Under the pieces are notes generated by a model, which saw only the letters and a list, made by a program, of their open reading frames with translations, was not told the origin of the DNA and did not search any database. This document shows, piece after piece, positions 45,462-53,082 of a stretch of DNA of 64,000 nucleotides. The DNA lies in the NCBI RefSeq assembly GCF_018403185.1, contig NZ_BOSE01000002.1, forward strand, positions 496,001 through 560,000, in the 5' to 3' direction. The translations under genes were made by a program, and so were the position numbers. The DNA is from Paenibacillus montaniterrae (GTDB lineage Bacteria; Bacillota; Bacilli; Paenibacillales; Paenibacillaceae). The first letter of the stretch is position 1; every line of letters starts with the position of its first letter.

Positions 45462-45593
45462 GGCACAGAGTGCTCTGGAAAACGGCAGTGGGTCGCCTTT
45501 AAGGCAGTGGGTCGCCTTTAGAGCCTGATTCTTTCTTTGGGTCTTATTCCAAGAATCAGGCTTTAAAAAGCGACTGTAAGAGCACTCTGTGCC
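45462..45593. repeat. Element A variant (same core, different helices)
   Basis: Outer arms GGCACAGAGTGCTCT and AGAGCACTCTGTGCC (15 bp perfect), core GGAAAACGGCAGTGGGTCGC plus CTTTA paired with TTTAAAAAGCGACTG, and inner arms AGCCTGATTCTT and AAGAATCAGGCT (12 bp perfect). The core matches copy 1 (25 kb), but both arms of both helices are replaced. The 19-bp unit GGCAGTGGGTCGCCTTTAA is duplicated in tandem. It lies in the 554-bp gap between the FadR-type regulator and the transporter gene at 45686. Confidence 0.85.
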
Positions 45594-45621
45594 GCAGCGC
45601 CACCTTCGCCAAATGAAAACA

Positions 45622-45663
45622 GGAGCACTAAAAAGCCAGCTAATGCTGATTCTTTAGTGCTCC
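45622..45663 (-). terminator. Terminator of the queuosine-precursor transporter gene
   Basis: Arms GGAGCACTAAA and TTTAGTGCTCC (11 bp perfect) are followed on the minus strand by TGTTTTCATTT. It lies 22 bp after the stop. Confidence 0.75.
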
Positions 45664-45685
45664 ATGAAATGTAAATGAAAGCTTG

Positions 45686-46387
45686 TTATTGATGCAGCTC
45701 TTCCTTCAGCTTGAAGCTGCGTGCCCAATATAGTACAGGCGTTGAAAGGACAGAAATAATAAATTTGAAAATATATGTTGTGAACACGATTTGCAGCCAT
45801 TCATTTAGCGTGTATATGCCGGCGAAGGCTACTGTACAAAAGACGAGCGAATCTACAAGCTGGCTGACTCCTGTGCTCACATTGGTCCGAATCCAGAATT
45901 GATTTTTCGCACCAAATCTGCGTCTCAAATAGCCGTACACCTGTACATCAAGAAATTGGCTTATGAGATATGCCAGCAGACTGCCTGCCGCAAGTCGTGG
46001 CATTAAGCCAAATATGGTTTGCAGCGACTCTTGTGCAAAATCAGTTTCCTGCGGCTGAAAGACAAGCGCCATCTGCATCATGATCGTCGAGGCAATCAAA
46101 GTAAAAAATCCAAACCATACTGCCTTTCGCGCTGCCTGTGGACCGTATTTTTCGTTAAGCATATCAGTGCTCATTGAAATGGTCGTATAAATCGTATTGC
46201 CGAGCGTCATAATGATGCCGAATGAAAACAATGACAGCTCAATTGTTTTCGTCACTTGAATATTGGCGACTACTGTTGCAAAGCCAATCCACGCATACAG
46301 TCCAGCTCTCCCAAATAAACGGTAGCATGCGAGAAACAAGGCGAAGTTGACGACAATAAACAGCATTCCCCACCATAAATTAAACAT
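45686..46387 (-). CDS. Queuosine-precursor transporter (VUT/YhhQ family)
   Basis: 233 aa with about six membrane helices. The VUT-family pattern is present: FATVVANIQVTKTI, the acidic loop TDMLNEKYGPQAARKAVWFGF, and YLISQFLDVQVYGYLRRRFG. Relatives import queuine or preQ0/preQ1 for tRNA modification. The preQ1-I riboswitch directly upstream, whose last part contains the AAGGAGG ribosome binding site, supports that substrate strongly. Monocistronic. Confidence 0.92.
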   Translation of the reverse strand: MFNLWWGMLFIVVNFALFLACYRLFGRAGLYAWIGFATVVANIQVTKTIELSLFSFGIIMTLGNTIYTTISMSTDMLNEKYGPQAARKAVWFGFFTLIASTIMMQMALVFQPQETDFAQESLQTIFGLMPRLAAGSLLAYLISQFLDVQVYGYLRRRFGAKNQFWIRTNVSTGVSQLVDSLVFCTVAFAGIYTLNEWLQIVFTTYIFKFIISVLSTPVLYWARSFKLKEELHQ

Positions 46388-46393
46388 GTTCTT

Positions 46394-46433
46394 CCTCCTT
46401 AGTTTTGGTTACGCGGGATGGTTACGAACCGCG
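46394..46433 (-). ncRNA. preQ1-I riboswitch (translational)
   Basis: On the minus strand CGCGG, then TTCGTAACCATC, then CCGCG forms a 5-bp P1 stem and loop. It is followed by the A-rich tail TAACCAAAACTAAGGAGG, the arrangement of class-I preQ1 aptamers (close to the Thermoanaerobacter type). The tail contains the Shine-Dalgarno sequence 6 nt before the ATG, so ligand binding would hide it and stop translation of the transporter. Confidence 0.85.
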
Positions 46434-46614
46434 AGCCATCGAAACGACCATGGACTAGAATATCAAATATTAATTCGAAAAGATATAGAAAATTTAAACA
46501 GCTGGTCTGAACAGGAAGCGCAGATTTCATTTTAAAGTATCACCAATTTACACCTCCACTTACACAGCGAACATCCCTCGACTACGTAAATCCAATAATT
46601 TAACCGCTATTATG

Positions 46615-46643
46615 TTTACAAAATTCAATTATCGAACTATAAT
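46615..46643 (+). promoter_or_regulatory. Sigma-A-type promoter of kduI
   Basis: -35 TTTACA (46615-46620), 17-bp spacer, -10 TATAAT (46638-46643), about 45 bp before the kduI start. A near-consensus housekeeping promoter. Confidence 0.75.
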
Positions 46644-46650
46644 GAACGTG

Positions 46651-46670
46651 TAAACGAACCAAAACGAACA
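46651..46670 (+). promoter_or_regulatory. Direct-repeat candidate operator at the kduI transcription start
   Basis: Two adjacent 10-bp direct repeats, TAAACGAACC and AAAACGAACA, share AAACGAAC. They lie just downstream of the -10 box, where a repressor would block transcription. DeoR-family repressors bind direct repeats, and one is encoded 1.1 kb downstream in the same cluster. Confidence 0.45.
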
Positions 46671-46688
46671 TTTTGTGAGGTGTGAATT

Positions 46689-47519
46689 ATGGAAATTAGA
46701 CATGCAACAAACCCGGTTGATGTACAACGCTTAAATACTACTGAGCTTCGTGAACGCTTTCTAATCGAAAATTTATTCCAGGCAGACAAATTACAAATGG
46801 TTTACAGCCATCATGATCGTATGATTGTAGGCGGTGCTCACCCGATCCATGAAAGCCTTGAGCTGGCTGATGCTGAAACTTTGAAGACCGAATATTTCCT
46901 CGAGCGCAGAGAGGTTGGCTTCATTAATATTGGCGGCCCCGCAATCATTGAAGCTGATGGCGAAAGCTATGAATTGTCCAAGCTAGATGCGCTTTATGTT
47001 GGCAAAGGAACTAAAAAAGTATTATTATCAAGCAAGGATCAATCCAATCCTGCTAAAATCTATTTTTGTTCAAGTCTTGCTCATGCTGTTTTCCCAACGA
47101 CAAAAATCGATTTGGCTAAAGCTACGCCAAACCATCTTGGCTCTAAAGAAACATGCAATGAGCGCACGATTTACCAATACATTCATGCTGGCGCTGTACA
47201 AAGCTGTCAGTTAATGCTTGGTGTGACGATTTTGAAGGAAGGCAGCATCTGGAACACAATGCCTGCTCATATCCATGATCGCCGCATGGAAGCTTATCTA
47301 TATTTTGATCTTAACGCTGACGCTCGTGTATTCCACTTCATGGGCGAGCCAAATGAAACCCGCCATCTCGTTGTCTCCAATGAGCAAGCGGTAATTTCGC
47401 CAAACTGGTCGATTCATTCCGGCGCAGGTACAAGCAATTATTCGTTTATTTGGGCAATGGCTGGGGAGAATTATACTTTTGCGGATATGGATGTTGTTAA
47501 AATGGAACAGCTTCGTTAG
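46689..47519 (+). CDS. kduI: 5-dehydro-4-deoxy-D-glucuronate isomerase
   Basis: 276 aa, standard length. It isomerises 4-deoxy-L-threo-5-hexosulose uronate, the product of pectate-oligomer breakdown, to 3-deoxy-D-glycero-2,5-hexodiulosonate. A cupin fold with zinc ligands is visible in MPAHIHDRRMEAYLYF. The ATG follows GTGAGGTG. It has its own promoter. Element B starts directly after the TAG stop, so a downstream regulator gene and kduD are separated from it by about 290 bp. Confidence 0.93.
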   Translation: MEIRHATNPVDVQRLNTTELRERFLIENLFQADKLQMVYSHHDRMIVGGAHPIHESLELADAETLKTEYFLERREVGFINIGGPAIIEADGESYELSKLDALYVGKGTKKVLLSSKDQSNPAKIYFCSSLAHAVFPTTKIDLAKATPNHLGSKETCNERTIYQYIHAGAVQSCQLMLGVTILKEGSIWNTMPAHIHDRRMEAYLYFDLNADARVFHFMGEPNETRHLVVSNEQAVISPNWSIHSGAGTSNYSFIWAMAGENYTFADMDVVKMEQLR

Positions 47520-47700
47520 AGGAAGTTTAAAAGTACGACTTTGATGACGATGATTCGCTTTGCAGCATATTCGACGGCGAATCTTGAACGCTAGCGAAAA
47601 CTGCGGTGCTCACGTAGCTTGTGCCTACGCTGCGCTCCTCGTTTTCTACTAGCGTCCAAGCTTCTTGGTCCTGAAAGCCCAGCAGTTTGAACTTTTATCT
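47520..47700 (-). repeat. Element B copy 5 (inverted, with compensatory helix)
   Basis: Complete copy, oriented opposite to the others, with terminal repeats AGGAAGTTTAAAAGTACGAC and CAGTTTGAACTTTTATC. It begins at the kduI stop. Its internal helix arms CTTGAACGCTAG (47583-47594) and CTAGCGTCCAAG (47649-47660) differ from the other copies yet remain complementary. Confidence 0.85.
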
Positions 47701-47703
47701 AAA

Positions 47704-47776
47704 GAGGAAGTTTAAAAGTACGACTTTGATGACAATGCAACGCATTGAAGCATAGTCGGCGGCGAATCTGGCACGT
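47704..47776 (-). repeat. Truncated element B in tandem
   Basis: The terminal ~70 bp of a second inverted copy (AAGAGGAAGTTTAAAAGTAC ... AGTCGGCGGCGAATCTGGCACG) lies directly behind copy 5 and ends about 34 bp before the DeoR-type start. Confidence 0.8.
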
Positions 47777-47809
47777 CTTTTTATTTGAAATGTTTTAGGG
47801 GGTTCAAGT

Positions 47810-48571
47810 GTGTTAGCAGCAACAAGGCATAAATTAATTTTGGAACAACTGCAAAGCGAGGGCTTTGTCAAGGTTTCAGAGCTGAGTCAACAATTCAATG
47901 TGACCGAAAAAACGATTCGTGAGGATCTCATCAAGCTTGAGAAGAAGCAGTGGCTGAAACGAATTCATGGAGGTGCCGTGTTTGTTGAGTCGTCTGAACA
48001 GCCTGATTTTGCATTGAAGCTGCCTAATACAGTGAACCAAAGCGAAAAACAGCAGATCGCGGACTATGTCGTTTCGCATATGATTGAGGCGCATGATATT
48101 ATTGCGCTGGACAGCGGAAGCACGACCCTGGAAATCGTCAAGCGCCTGGACAATATGCCGCTTACGATTATATCTAACGATCTGCTCATTATTCGCGAGG
48201 TGATGGCAAAGGATCAGATGAAGCTGATCGTACCTGGCGGCTACAGCCGTCATAATTTGCTCATCCCCTCCAACCCGATTGAATGGATTAAGGAAATTAA
48301 CATTTATAAGCTGTTTTTGTCTACCTCGGGCATTCATCCCAGCTATGGCTTGTCGATATTTTCGCACGAGCAGCTGGCAGTGAAGAAAAGCTTCATTCAA
48401 GCTTCCAAAGAGGTTATCTGCGTAGCCGATCATAGTAAATTCGGCCGTGGTGCGCTGCATACATTTGCTGAGCTCGAGCAGATCAACTGCTTTGTAACTG
48501 ACAGCGGGCTCGCTCCAGAAATGGCGGAGCAAATGAAGCAGGCAGGAGCAGCGCTTGTTATTTCCAATTAA
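47810..48571 (+). CDS. DeoR-family transcriptional regulator
   Basis: 253 aa. N-terminal HTH (residues 5-57; LQSEGFVKVSELSQQFNVTEKTIREDLIKLEKK) and a DeoR sensor domain with the sugar-phosphate-binding DSGSTTLEIVKRL motif near residue 101. A GTG start follows AGGGGG. It lies between kduI and kduD on the same strand and is probably their repressor, with a uronate-derived phosphorylated sugar as effector (inference). Confidence 0.9.
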   Translation: MLAATRHKLILEQLQSEGFVKVSELSQQFNVTEKTIREDLIKLEKKQWLKRIHGGAVFVESSEQPDFALKLPNTVNQSEKQQIADYVVSHMIEAHDIIALDSGSTTLEIVKRLDNMPLTIISNDLLIIREVMAKDQMKLIVPGGYSRHNLLIPSNPIEWIKEINIYKLFLSTSGIHPSYGLSIFSHEQLAVKKSFIQASKEVICVADHSKFGRGALHTFAELEQINCFVTDSGLAPEMAEQMKQAGAALVISN

Positions 48572-48598
48572 AATATTGAACGTAAGGATGGTACGATT

Positions 48599-49354
48599 AT
48601 GAATCTGTTTAATCTTGCAGGTAAAACCGCGATTGTAACAGGTGCGGCACGAGGGCTTGGTCAAGCGATAGCGATCGGTCTTGCGGAAGCAGGAGCTAAT
48701 CTTGTGCTGGTGACGAACCAGTCTCCTGCTGAGGAAACGAAGCAGCAAATCGAGCAGCTTGGCCAGCAGGCAGTTATCGTCAAGGCAGATGTCAGTGATC
48801 AGGCTCAGCTTGCCGGTATTATCGAACAGGCAAAGCAGGCGTTTGGCCGAATTGACATTTTGGTGAACAATGCGGGCATCATTCGCCGTACACCAGCAGC
48901 CGAATATTCCTTTGCCGATTGGCAGGCCGTGCTTTCTACCAATCTTGATTCTGTCTTTACCTTGAGCCAGCTTGCCGGCAAGGAAATGCTTGCGCAGGGC
49001 AGCGGCAAAATTATTAATATCGCCTCCATGCTGTCGTTCCAAGGCGGCATCAATGTGCCAGCCTATACAGCAAGTAAGCATGCCGTTGCCGGTTTGACAA
49101 AAGCACTTGCAAATGAATGGGCGGCTAAAGGCGTGCAGGTTAACGCAATTGCTCCGGGCTATATGGCTACAGATAATACAGCCGCGTTGCGTGCTGACGA
49201 GGTGCGCAGCAAACAAATTCTTGAGCGTATTCCAGCAGCTCGCTGGGGCACGAATGAGGATTTGAAGGGAGCAGCGATCTTCCTTGCATCGGGTGCTTCA
49301 GACTACGTAAGCGGACATGTATTATGTGTAGATGGCGGCTGGATGGTCAGATAG
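48599..49354 (+). CDS. kduD: 2-dehydro-3-deoxy-D-gluconate 5-dehydrogenase (SDR family)
   Basis: 251 aa. Rossmann motif TGAARGLGQA (14-23), NNAG at 90-93 and catalytic Ser143, Tyr156, Lys160 (YTASK). In pectin catabolism KduD reduces the KduI product to 2-keto-3-deoxygluconate with NADH. ATG follows AAGGATGG, 28 bp after the regulator stop. The KduD assignment rests on similarity plus kduI in the cluster. Confidence 0.9.
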   Translation: MNLFNLAGKTAIVTGAARGLGQAIAIGLAEAGANLVLVTNQSPAEETKQQIEQLGQQAVIVKADVSDQAQLAGIIEQAKQAFGRIDILVNNAGIIRRTPAAEYSFADWQAVLSTNLDSVFTLSQLAGKEMLAQGSGKIINIASMLSFQGGINVPAYTASKHAVAGLTKALANEWAAKGVQVNAIAPGYMATDNTAALRADEVRSKQILERIPAARWGTNEDLKGAAIFLASGASDYVSGHVLCVDGGWMVR

Positions 49355-49420
49355 CATCATAATTAAGGCGCAGGAGCATTAAAGAGCGTCCCTTCTTTAT
49401 AAAAACTGGTTAAAAAACAC

Positions 49421-49470
49421 AACAAGCTTCCAAGGCCGCATCATAAATGATTCGGCTTGGAAGCTTGTTT
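49421..49470. terminator. Bidirectional terminator between kduD and the DUF1980 gene
   Basis: Arms AACAAGCTTCCAAG and CTTGGAAGCTTGTT (14 bp perfect, plus inner pairs) are flanked by an A-run upstream (TTAAAAAACAC) and by T's downstream, so it can stop both convergent transcripts. Confidence 0.8.
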
Positions 49471-49512
49471 GCCGCTTGGCATCATACTAATTTTGAAAGC
49501 AGCAATCGAGGA

Positions 49513-50679
49513 TTACTCCTCCTCTGCAATTTTAATAAAGTCATCAAAATACGGATATACATATGGGTCATCAGGCGCAGCAATTCTATTAATTTCCGTT
49601 GCCTTCAATTGAACGATTTCGATATCCTGGTATTGCGTCAGCCCGAATGTCCCGACTACCTCAATCCATGCGTCCTTTTCCAACGTATTTGCCTCATCCC
49701 ATTGAACGAGGAAGCCATAAGGCGAGGCATCAGCCGAGCAGCACTGCATTGCCATCCGTGATACAACGAAGGTGTCCGAGCTCATGTCCGGCTCACGGTA
49801 GACAAATCCACTAATAACTATCGTTTTCCCTATAAAATTATCTCGATATAAATCCAGCGTCGTCAATGTTTCTAAAAAGCCTTCTTCTTTTACAGTAATA
49901 CTCTCTTTCGGATAGAGCAGCTTGCCAAGCTCGGCCAGCTCAACACTATACTGATCAGAAGGAAATAAAGCCTCAAAGCTTTGATCCTCGCTGCTCGTTC
50001 CCTCAGTCGACTCATCATCGCCTAGCTCTGGTACAATCGAATCTGCACCCTCTTGCTCTAATATAGTCGACTCCGTATCCTCTACAATTGGTGGAGAATC
50101 CGTTTCTTCTTGATCTGCTGGAGCATGATCTGCATTTATTAGAGTTCCATCGACATCCTGCTCATAACCTTGAGCGGTATCAAGCGATTCCAGCACGCTT
50201 TCTGCCGTTCCATTTGTGCGATCAGCAGTCTCTGCTTGGACCGGGCTAACGCTGCTGGACGCGCTTAAATTCATTCCTTTAACAGCAACAACATCACTGC
50301 CCATTAGCTGATCCGGAAGCAAAAATCCTAACAGCAACGGGAAAATAAACAGGCTGTATATCAATGTGCTCTTCGTCTTTGAGCGCGGGGGTTCATGCTG
50401 ACAGCTGCAGTCATGTCCATGTGTATGTTCATGCCCTTGGTCATGGTCATGCTCATGGTGCTGGTGCTTGCTGCTTTTTTCCTGCCACGCCAAGTAAATC
50501 GTATATAGAGCCAGCACGTATAAAGCAATTGTCGTCAAATGCACATAAGGAATCATACGAGGAACGATATAATAGTGGAGCTTGCCTATTTGAGCCAAAT
50601 AGGTCATATACAATGTGAAGCCTAACAGAATTCCACCTCTAGCATAATAATGCCGCTTCAAGCTGCGATGTTTTCCCAT
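49513..50679 (-). CDS. DUF1980/TIGR03943-like membrane protein with His-rich metal loop
   Basis: 388 aa. Two N-terminal helices (about 15-35, 45-65), a strongly His-rich loop (residues 72-95, HQHHEHDHDQGHEHTHGHD followed by CSC), and a third helix (106-122). A long acidic, Ser/Thr-rich disordered segment (about 135-240) precedes a C-terminal beta-rich domain (about 250-388) containing MQCCSADASPYGF. This is the usual partner of the UPF0718 permease encoded upstream. ATG 50679 follows GGGAGGGAGAGG; the longer open frame runs into element A. The metal, probably zinc, is inferred from the Zur-type box of the operon. Confidence 0.85.
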   Translation of the reverse strand: MGKHRSLKRHYYARGGILLGFTLYMTYLAQIGKLHYYIVPRMIPYVHLTTIALYVLALYTIYLAWQEKSSKHQHHEHDHDQGHEHTHGHDCSCQHEPPRSKTKSTLIYSLFIFPLLLGFLLPDQLMGSDVVAVKGMNLSASSSVSPVQAETADRTNGTAESVLESLDTAQGYEQDVDGTLINADHAPADQEETDSPPIVEDTESTILEQEGADSIVPELGDDESTEGTSSEDQSFEALFPSDQYSVELAELGKLLYPKESITVKEEGFLETLTTLDLYRDNFIGKTIVISGFVYREPDMSSDTFVVSRMAMQCCSADASPYGFLVQWDEANTLEKDAWIEVVGTFGLTQYQDIEIVQLKATEINRIAAPDDPYVYPYFDDFIKIAEEE

Positions 50680-50724
50680 ACCTCTCCCTCCCATCATATG
50701 AATGATCAAAACTAGAAGCTTTTT

Positions 50725-51009
50725 CAGCGCTCCGGAGCAAAGCATCCTCCAGTCGCTTTTTAAATCAGCGCTCCGGAGCAAAGCATCCTCCAGTCGCTTT
50801 TTAAATCGTTATGCTCTCTTATTTAAATTTTTTAAGGTAGCATTACGATGTTAAAGGCGACACACTCCGTTTTTCAGCGCTCCGGAGCAAAGCATCCTCC
50901 AGTCGCTTTTTAAATCGTTATGCTCTCTTATTTAAATTTTTTAAGGTGGCATTACGATGTTAAAGGCGACACACTCCGTTTTTCGGATACTTTGCTCCTC
51001 CGCTGTAGC
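50725..51009. repeat. Element A, tandem double copy
   Basis: Two A palindromes in tandem. The 41-bp arm unit (CAGCGCTCCGGAGCAAAGCA and onward to TTTTTAAAT) occurs three times (50725, 50766, 50875). The core reads GTTAAAGGCGACACACTCCG twice. Only the second palindrome keeps its outer closing arm (CGGATACTTTGCTCCTCCGC). It starts 45 bp upstream of the DUF1980 gene and abuts element B. Confidence 0.85.
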
Positions 51010-51012
51010 TTT

Positions 51013-51173
51013 GAGTGCAAGACCAAGAAGATGGCACGATACTAGAAGGCGAGGAGCGCAGCGTAGGCCAATTGCTACGTGAGCACCGCAGCCTTCGGTA
51101 GCGTGACATATTCGCCGCCGACAACGCTACAACGCAATCACATCGTCATCAAAGTCGGATTTTTGAACGACCT
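51013..51173 (+). repeat. Element B copy 6, ending at the permease stop codon
   Basis: Starts CAAGACCAAGAAGATGGCAC and ends CAAAGTCGGATTTTTGAACG plus ACCT, directly against the TAG stop (51174-51176) of the permease. With element A it fills the ~494-bp gap between the two genes of this operon. Confidence 0.85.
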
Positions 51174-52172
51174 CTAAGAGGTAAATAACATTGCTCCTGC
51201 CACCACCACACCCGCAACCACCCCAATAAGCAGCAGCACAAATTTTGCGCGAAATACGGAGAGCAGCATCAAGGTCCCTTTGAAGTCGACCATTGGACCA
51301 AATACAAGAAAGGTAAGCAAGGAGCCCGTTGAAAAGGTGCTCATAAATGAAGATGCAACAAACGCATCTGAGGTCGAGCATAGCGACAAAATATAAGCAA
51401 AGCCTAGCATAAATAAGTGAGAGGTGTACTCCCCTTGACCAATTGCGATCAGCTCAGCTCTTGGTATGTAGGTTTGAATTAATGCCGTAATAAGCGCACC
51501 CAATATTAAATATTTGCCCATATCAAAAAACTCATCGATGCTATGACTCATTATTTGATGAATCTTGCTCCCCCTATGACTGTGTCCTGCATGGGAGGAG
51601 GTTTGCGCAGCTTCAATTTGCTTGCGCGGGTCTTTTTTGACCATATAGTATACGAGCAGCCCTACGATACAACTAACTAAAATAGCAAGTCCCACACGAC
51701 TGTATACGATATCTGTACGGCCGCGAAAAGCTGTTATTGTCGCTGAAATGACAACCAGATTCACAATCGGGCCAGCCAATATAAAGGTAATACCGGCATA
51801 AACCGGCATGCCCTTAGCCATCAATCTGCGTACAACGGGAATAAGTCCGCATTCGCAAACCGGGAAAATGAAGCCGAGAAGACTGGCAACAAGCACGCCG
51901 AGCACAGGTTGCTTCGGAATCAGCCTCTGAATCCATGCTTCTGGAATGAACACCTGCATAATCGAGGAGACGAGTATGCCAAGCAGTAAAAATGGAAGAG
52001 CCTCTAGTAAAATGCTTATGAACATAGATTTGAAAACATTCATTTTACTGAGCAGCTCTGAGCTGTCAGCCGCAAGCAGCTTAGGCAATATGCCGCCTAA
52101 AAACAGCAGGCAAAGCAAGCCGGCAAATAAAAAGCTAATATTGCGTTTGTAAAGCTCTATCCCGCTTTTCAA
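51174..52172 (-). CDS. UPF0718/DUF318-type permease
   Basis: 332 aa with about eight membrane helices. The family motif FPVCECGLIPV (Cys106, Cys108) sits at the end of a helix and resembles a metal-binding site. A cytoplasmic His-rich loop (SHAGHSHRGSKIHQIMSH, residues 193-210) separates the two halves, and CSTSDAFVASSF is near the C-terminus. It probably transports or delivers a metal or metal complex with the His-rich DUF1980 partner. The frame starts at a TTG, about 11 nt from GGAAGGCGGTG; no better start exists nearby. A Zur-type box lies 49 bp upstream. Confidence 0.85.
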   Translation of the reverse strand: MKSGIELYKRNISFLFAGLLCLLFLGGILPKLLAADSSELLSKMNVFKSMFISILLEALPFLLLGILVSSIMQVFIPEAWIQRLIPKQPVLGVLVASLLGFIFPVCECGLIPVVRRLMAKGMPVYAGITFILAGPIVNLVVISATITAFRGRTDIVYSRVGLAILVSCIVGLLVYYMVKKDPRKQIEAAQTSSHAGHSHRGSKIHQIMSHSIDEFFDMGKYLILGALITALIQTYIPRAELIAIGQGEYTSHLFMLGFAYILSLCSTSDAFVASSFMSTFSTGSLLTFLVFGPMVDFKGTLMLLSVFRAKFVLLLIGVVAGVVVAGAMLFTS

Positions 52173-52220
52173 TAGGCTGAATTCACCGCCTTCCTATCAA
52201 TCTACTACTATTTATAATAA

Positions 52221-52235
52221 GAGTAATGATTACGA
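52221..52235. promoter_or_regulatory. Zur-type box upstream of the permease
   Basis: On the minus strand TCGTAATCATTACTC matches the Bacillus Zur consensus TCGTAATNATTACGA at 13 of 15 positions. It differs from the iron-type boxes at 26.8 and 28.6 kb in the CG/AC flanks. It lies 49 bp upstream of the gene and overlaps a possible promoter (TTGACA at 52243-52248). Confidence 0.75.
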
Positions 52236-52277
52236 TTATAATTGTCAAGCAATGGAAACAAAATAACTACAAGCACG

Positions 52278-52327
52278 AAAAAGGGTGTACAGATGGTCAG
52301 TTTTCACTGGCTATCTGTACACCCCTT
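52278..52327 (-). terminator. Terminator of the arabinoside operon
   Basis: Arms GGGTGTACAGAT and ATCTGTACACCC (12 bp perfect) with inner pairs are followed on the minus strand by TTTTTCG. It is 28 bp past the DUF1349 gene. Confidence 0.85.
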
Positions 52328-52351
52328 GATTCTCTTTATCCTATTTTGCAC

Positions 52352-52960
52352 TTAAAGTATAGCAGGGTCTGTATGCAGGTCCTGATCAGGTGCTGTCAGC
52401 TCCCATCGGCTAAATTCTACTTTAAAGCCTGCACGCTTTGGCGAGCAAACATATAACCCTGCCTGCATCCCGTCTTGGTGAGCAAACCGCGCCACTCGAA
52501 TCGTACGCCAGCCATGGATGTCAGTTCTTGCTCGAATGATGACAGCTTCATTTTGATAGGAAGCGCGAATGGTGACGATTCTTCCTTCCCAATCCGGCAC
52601 AGGAGCAAGCGACCAATCAGAAAATTGATCGGTTGCGACCACAGCAGCATGCGGAACCCCGTCATTTATTTCTATTCCGGCTTTAATCCAATGACTCTCG
52701 TTATGCCACAGCATCAAGCCAGCCTGATCATACAATTCGGTAAAGGATTTCAGATCAAACGATATTTCAATTGCTTGACTGCCATCCCACTCCGCAAGCA
52801 ATGCATGACCGTTGCGATGGTGAAAGCCATAATAGGTAGACTCCCAAAAATCACTGCCTTCCTTCGCTTCTACAACAAAGCGGTCTTTCACCAGTTGAAA
52901 CGAAGCTGGCTCCGTTGTCCATTTGCTATTATGAGGCAAGACAAATTTATTTTCCGGCAT
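52352..52960 (-). CDS. DUF1349-type concanavalin-like domain protein
   Basis: 202 aa, one beta-jelly-roll domain of the DUF1349/beta-xylosidase C-terminal type (SDFWESTYYGFHHRNGHALL; DQAGLMLWHNESHWIKAGIEINDG; DGMQAGLYVCSPKRAGFKVEFSRW). It has no catalytic motif of its own that I recognise, so it may bind or modify a carbohydrate. I took the ATG at 52960, 12 nt after AGGAGG; a TTG touching the site is the alternative. It is the last gene of the GH51 operon. Confidence 0.8.
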   Translation of the reverse strand: MPENKFVLPHNSKWTTEPASFQLVKDRFVVEAKEGSDFWESTYYGFHHRNGHALLAEWDGSQAIEISFDLKSFTELYDQAGLMLWHNESHWIKAGIEINDGVPHAAVVATDQFSDWSLAPVPDWEGRIVTIRASYQNEAVIIRARTDIHGWRTIRVARFAHQDGMQAGLYVCSPKRAGFKVEFSRWELTAPDQDLHTDPAIL

Positions 52961-53082
52961 GTATGAATTCAACCTCCTGCGTATTCGCTACAATCATCGT
53001 CAGCAAATTTGCGCTTTTTGAATATGATCTTTACGCGAATGCGATATTTTCATTCATTATACCATTGAAAATAATGCTTCCC

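Noticed and set aside
47876..49216. 446-codon open frame on the minus strand across the DeoR-type gene and kduD
   Set aside because: It is antisense to two well-supported genes, its product is Cys/His/Arg-rich low-quality sequence with no domain, and it has no ribosome binding site.
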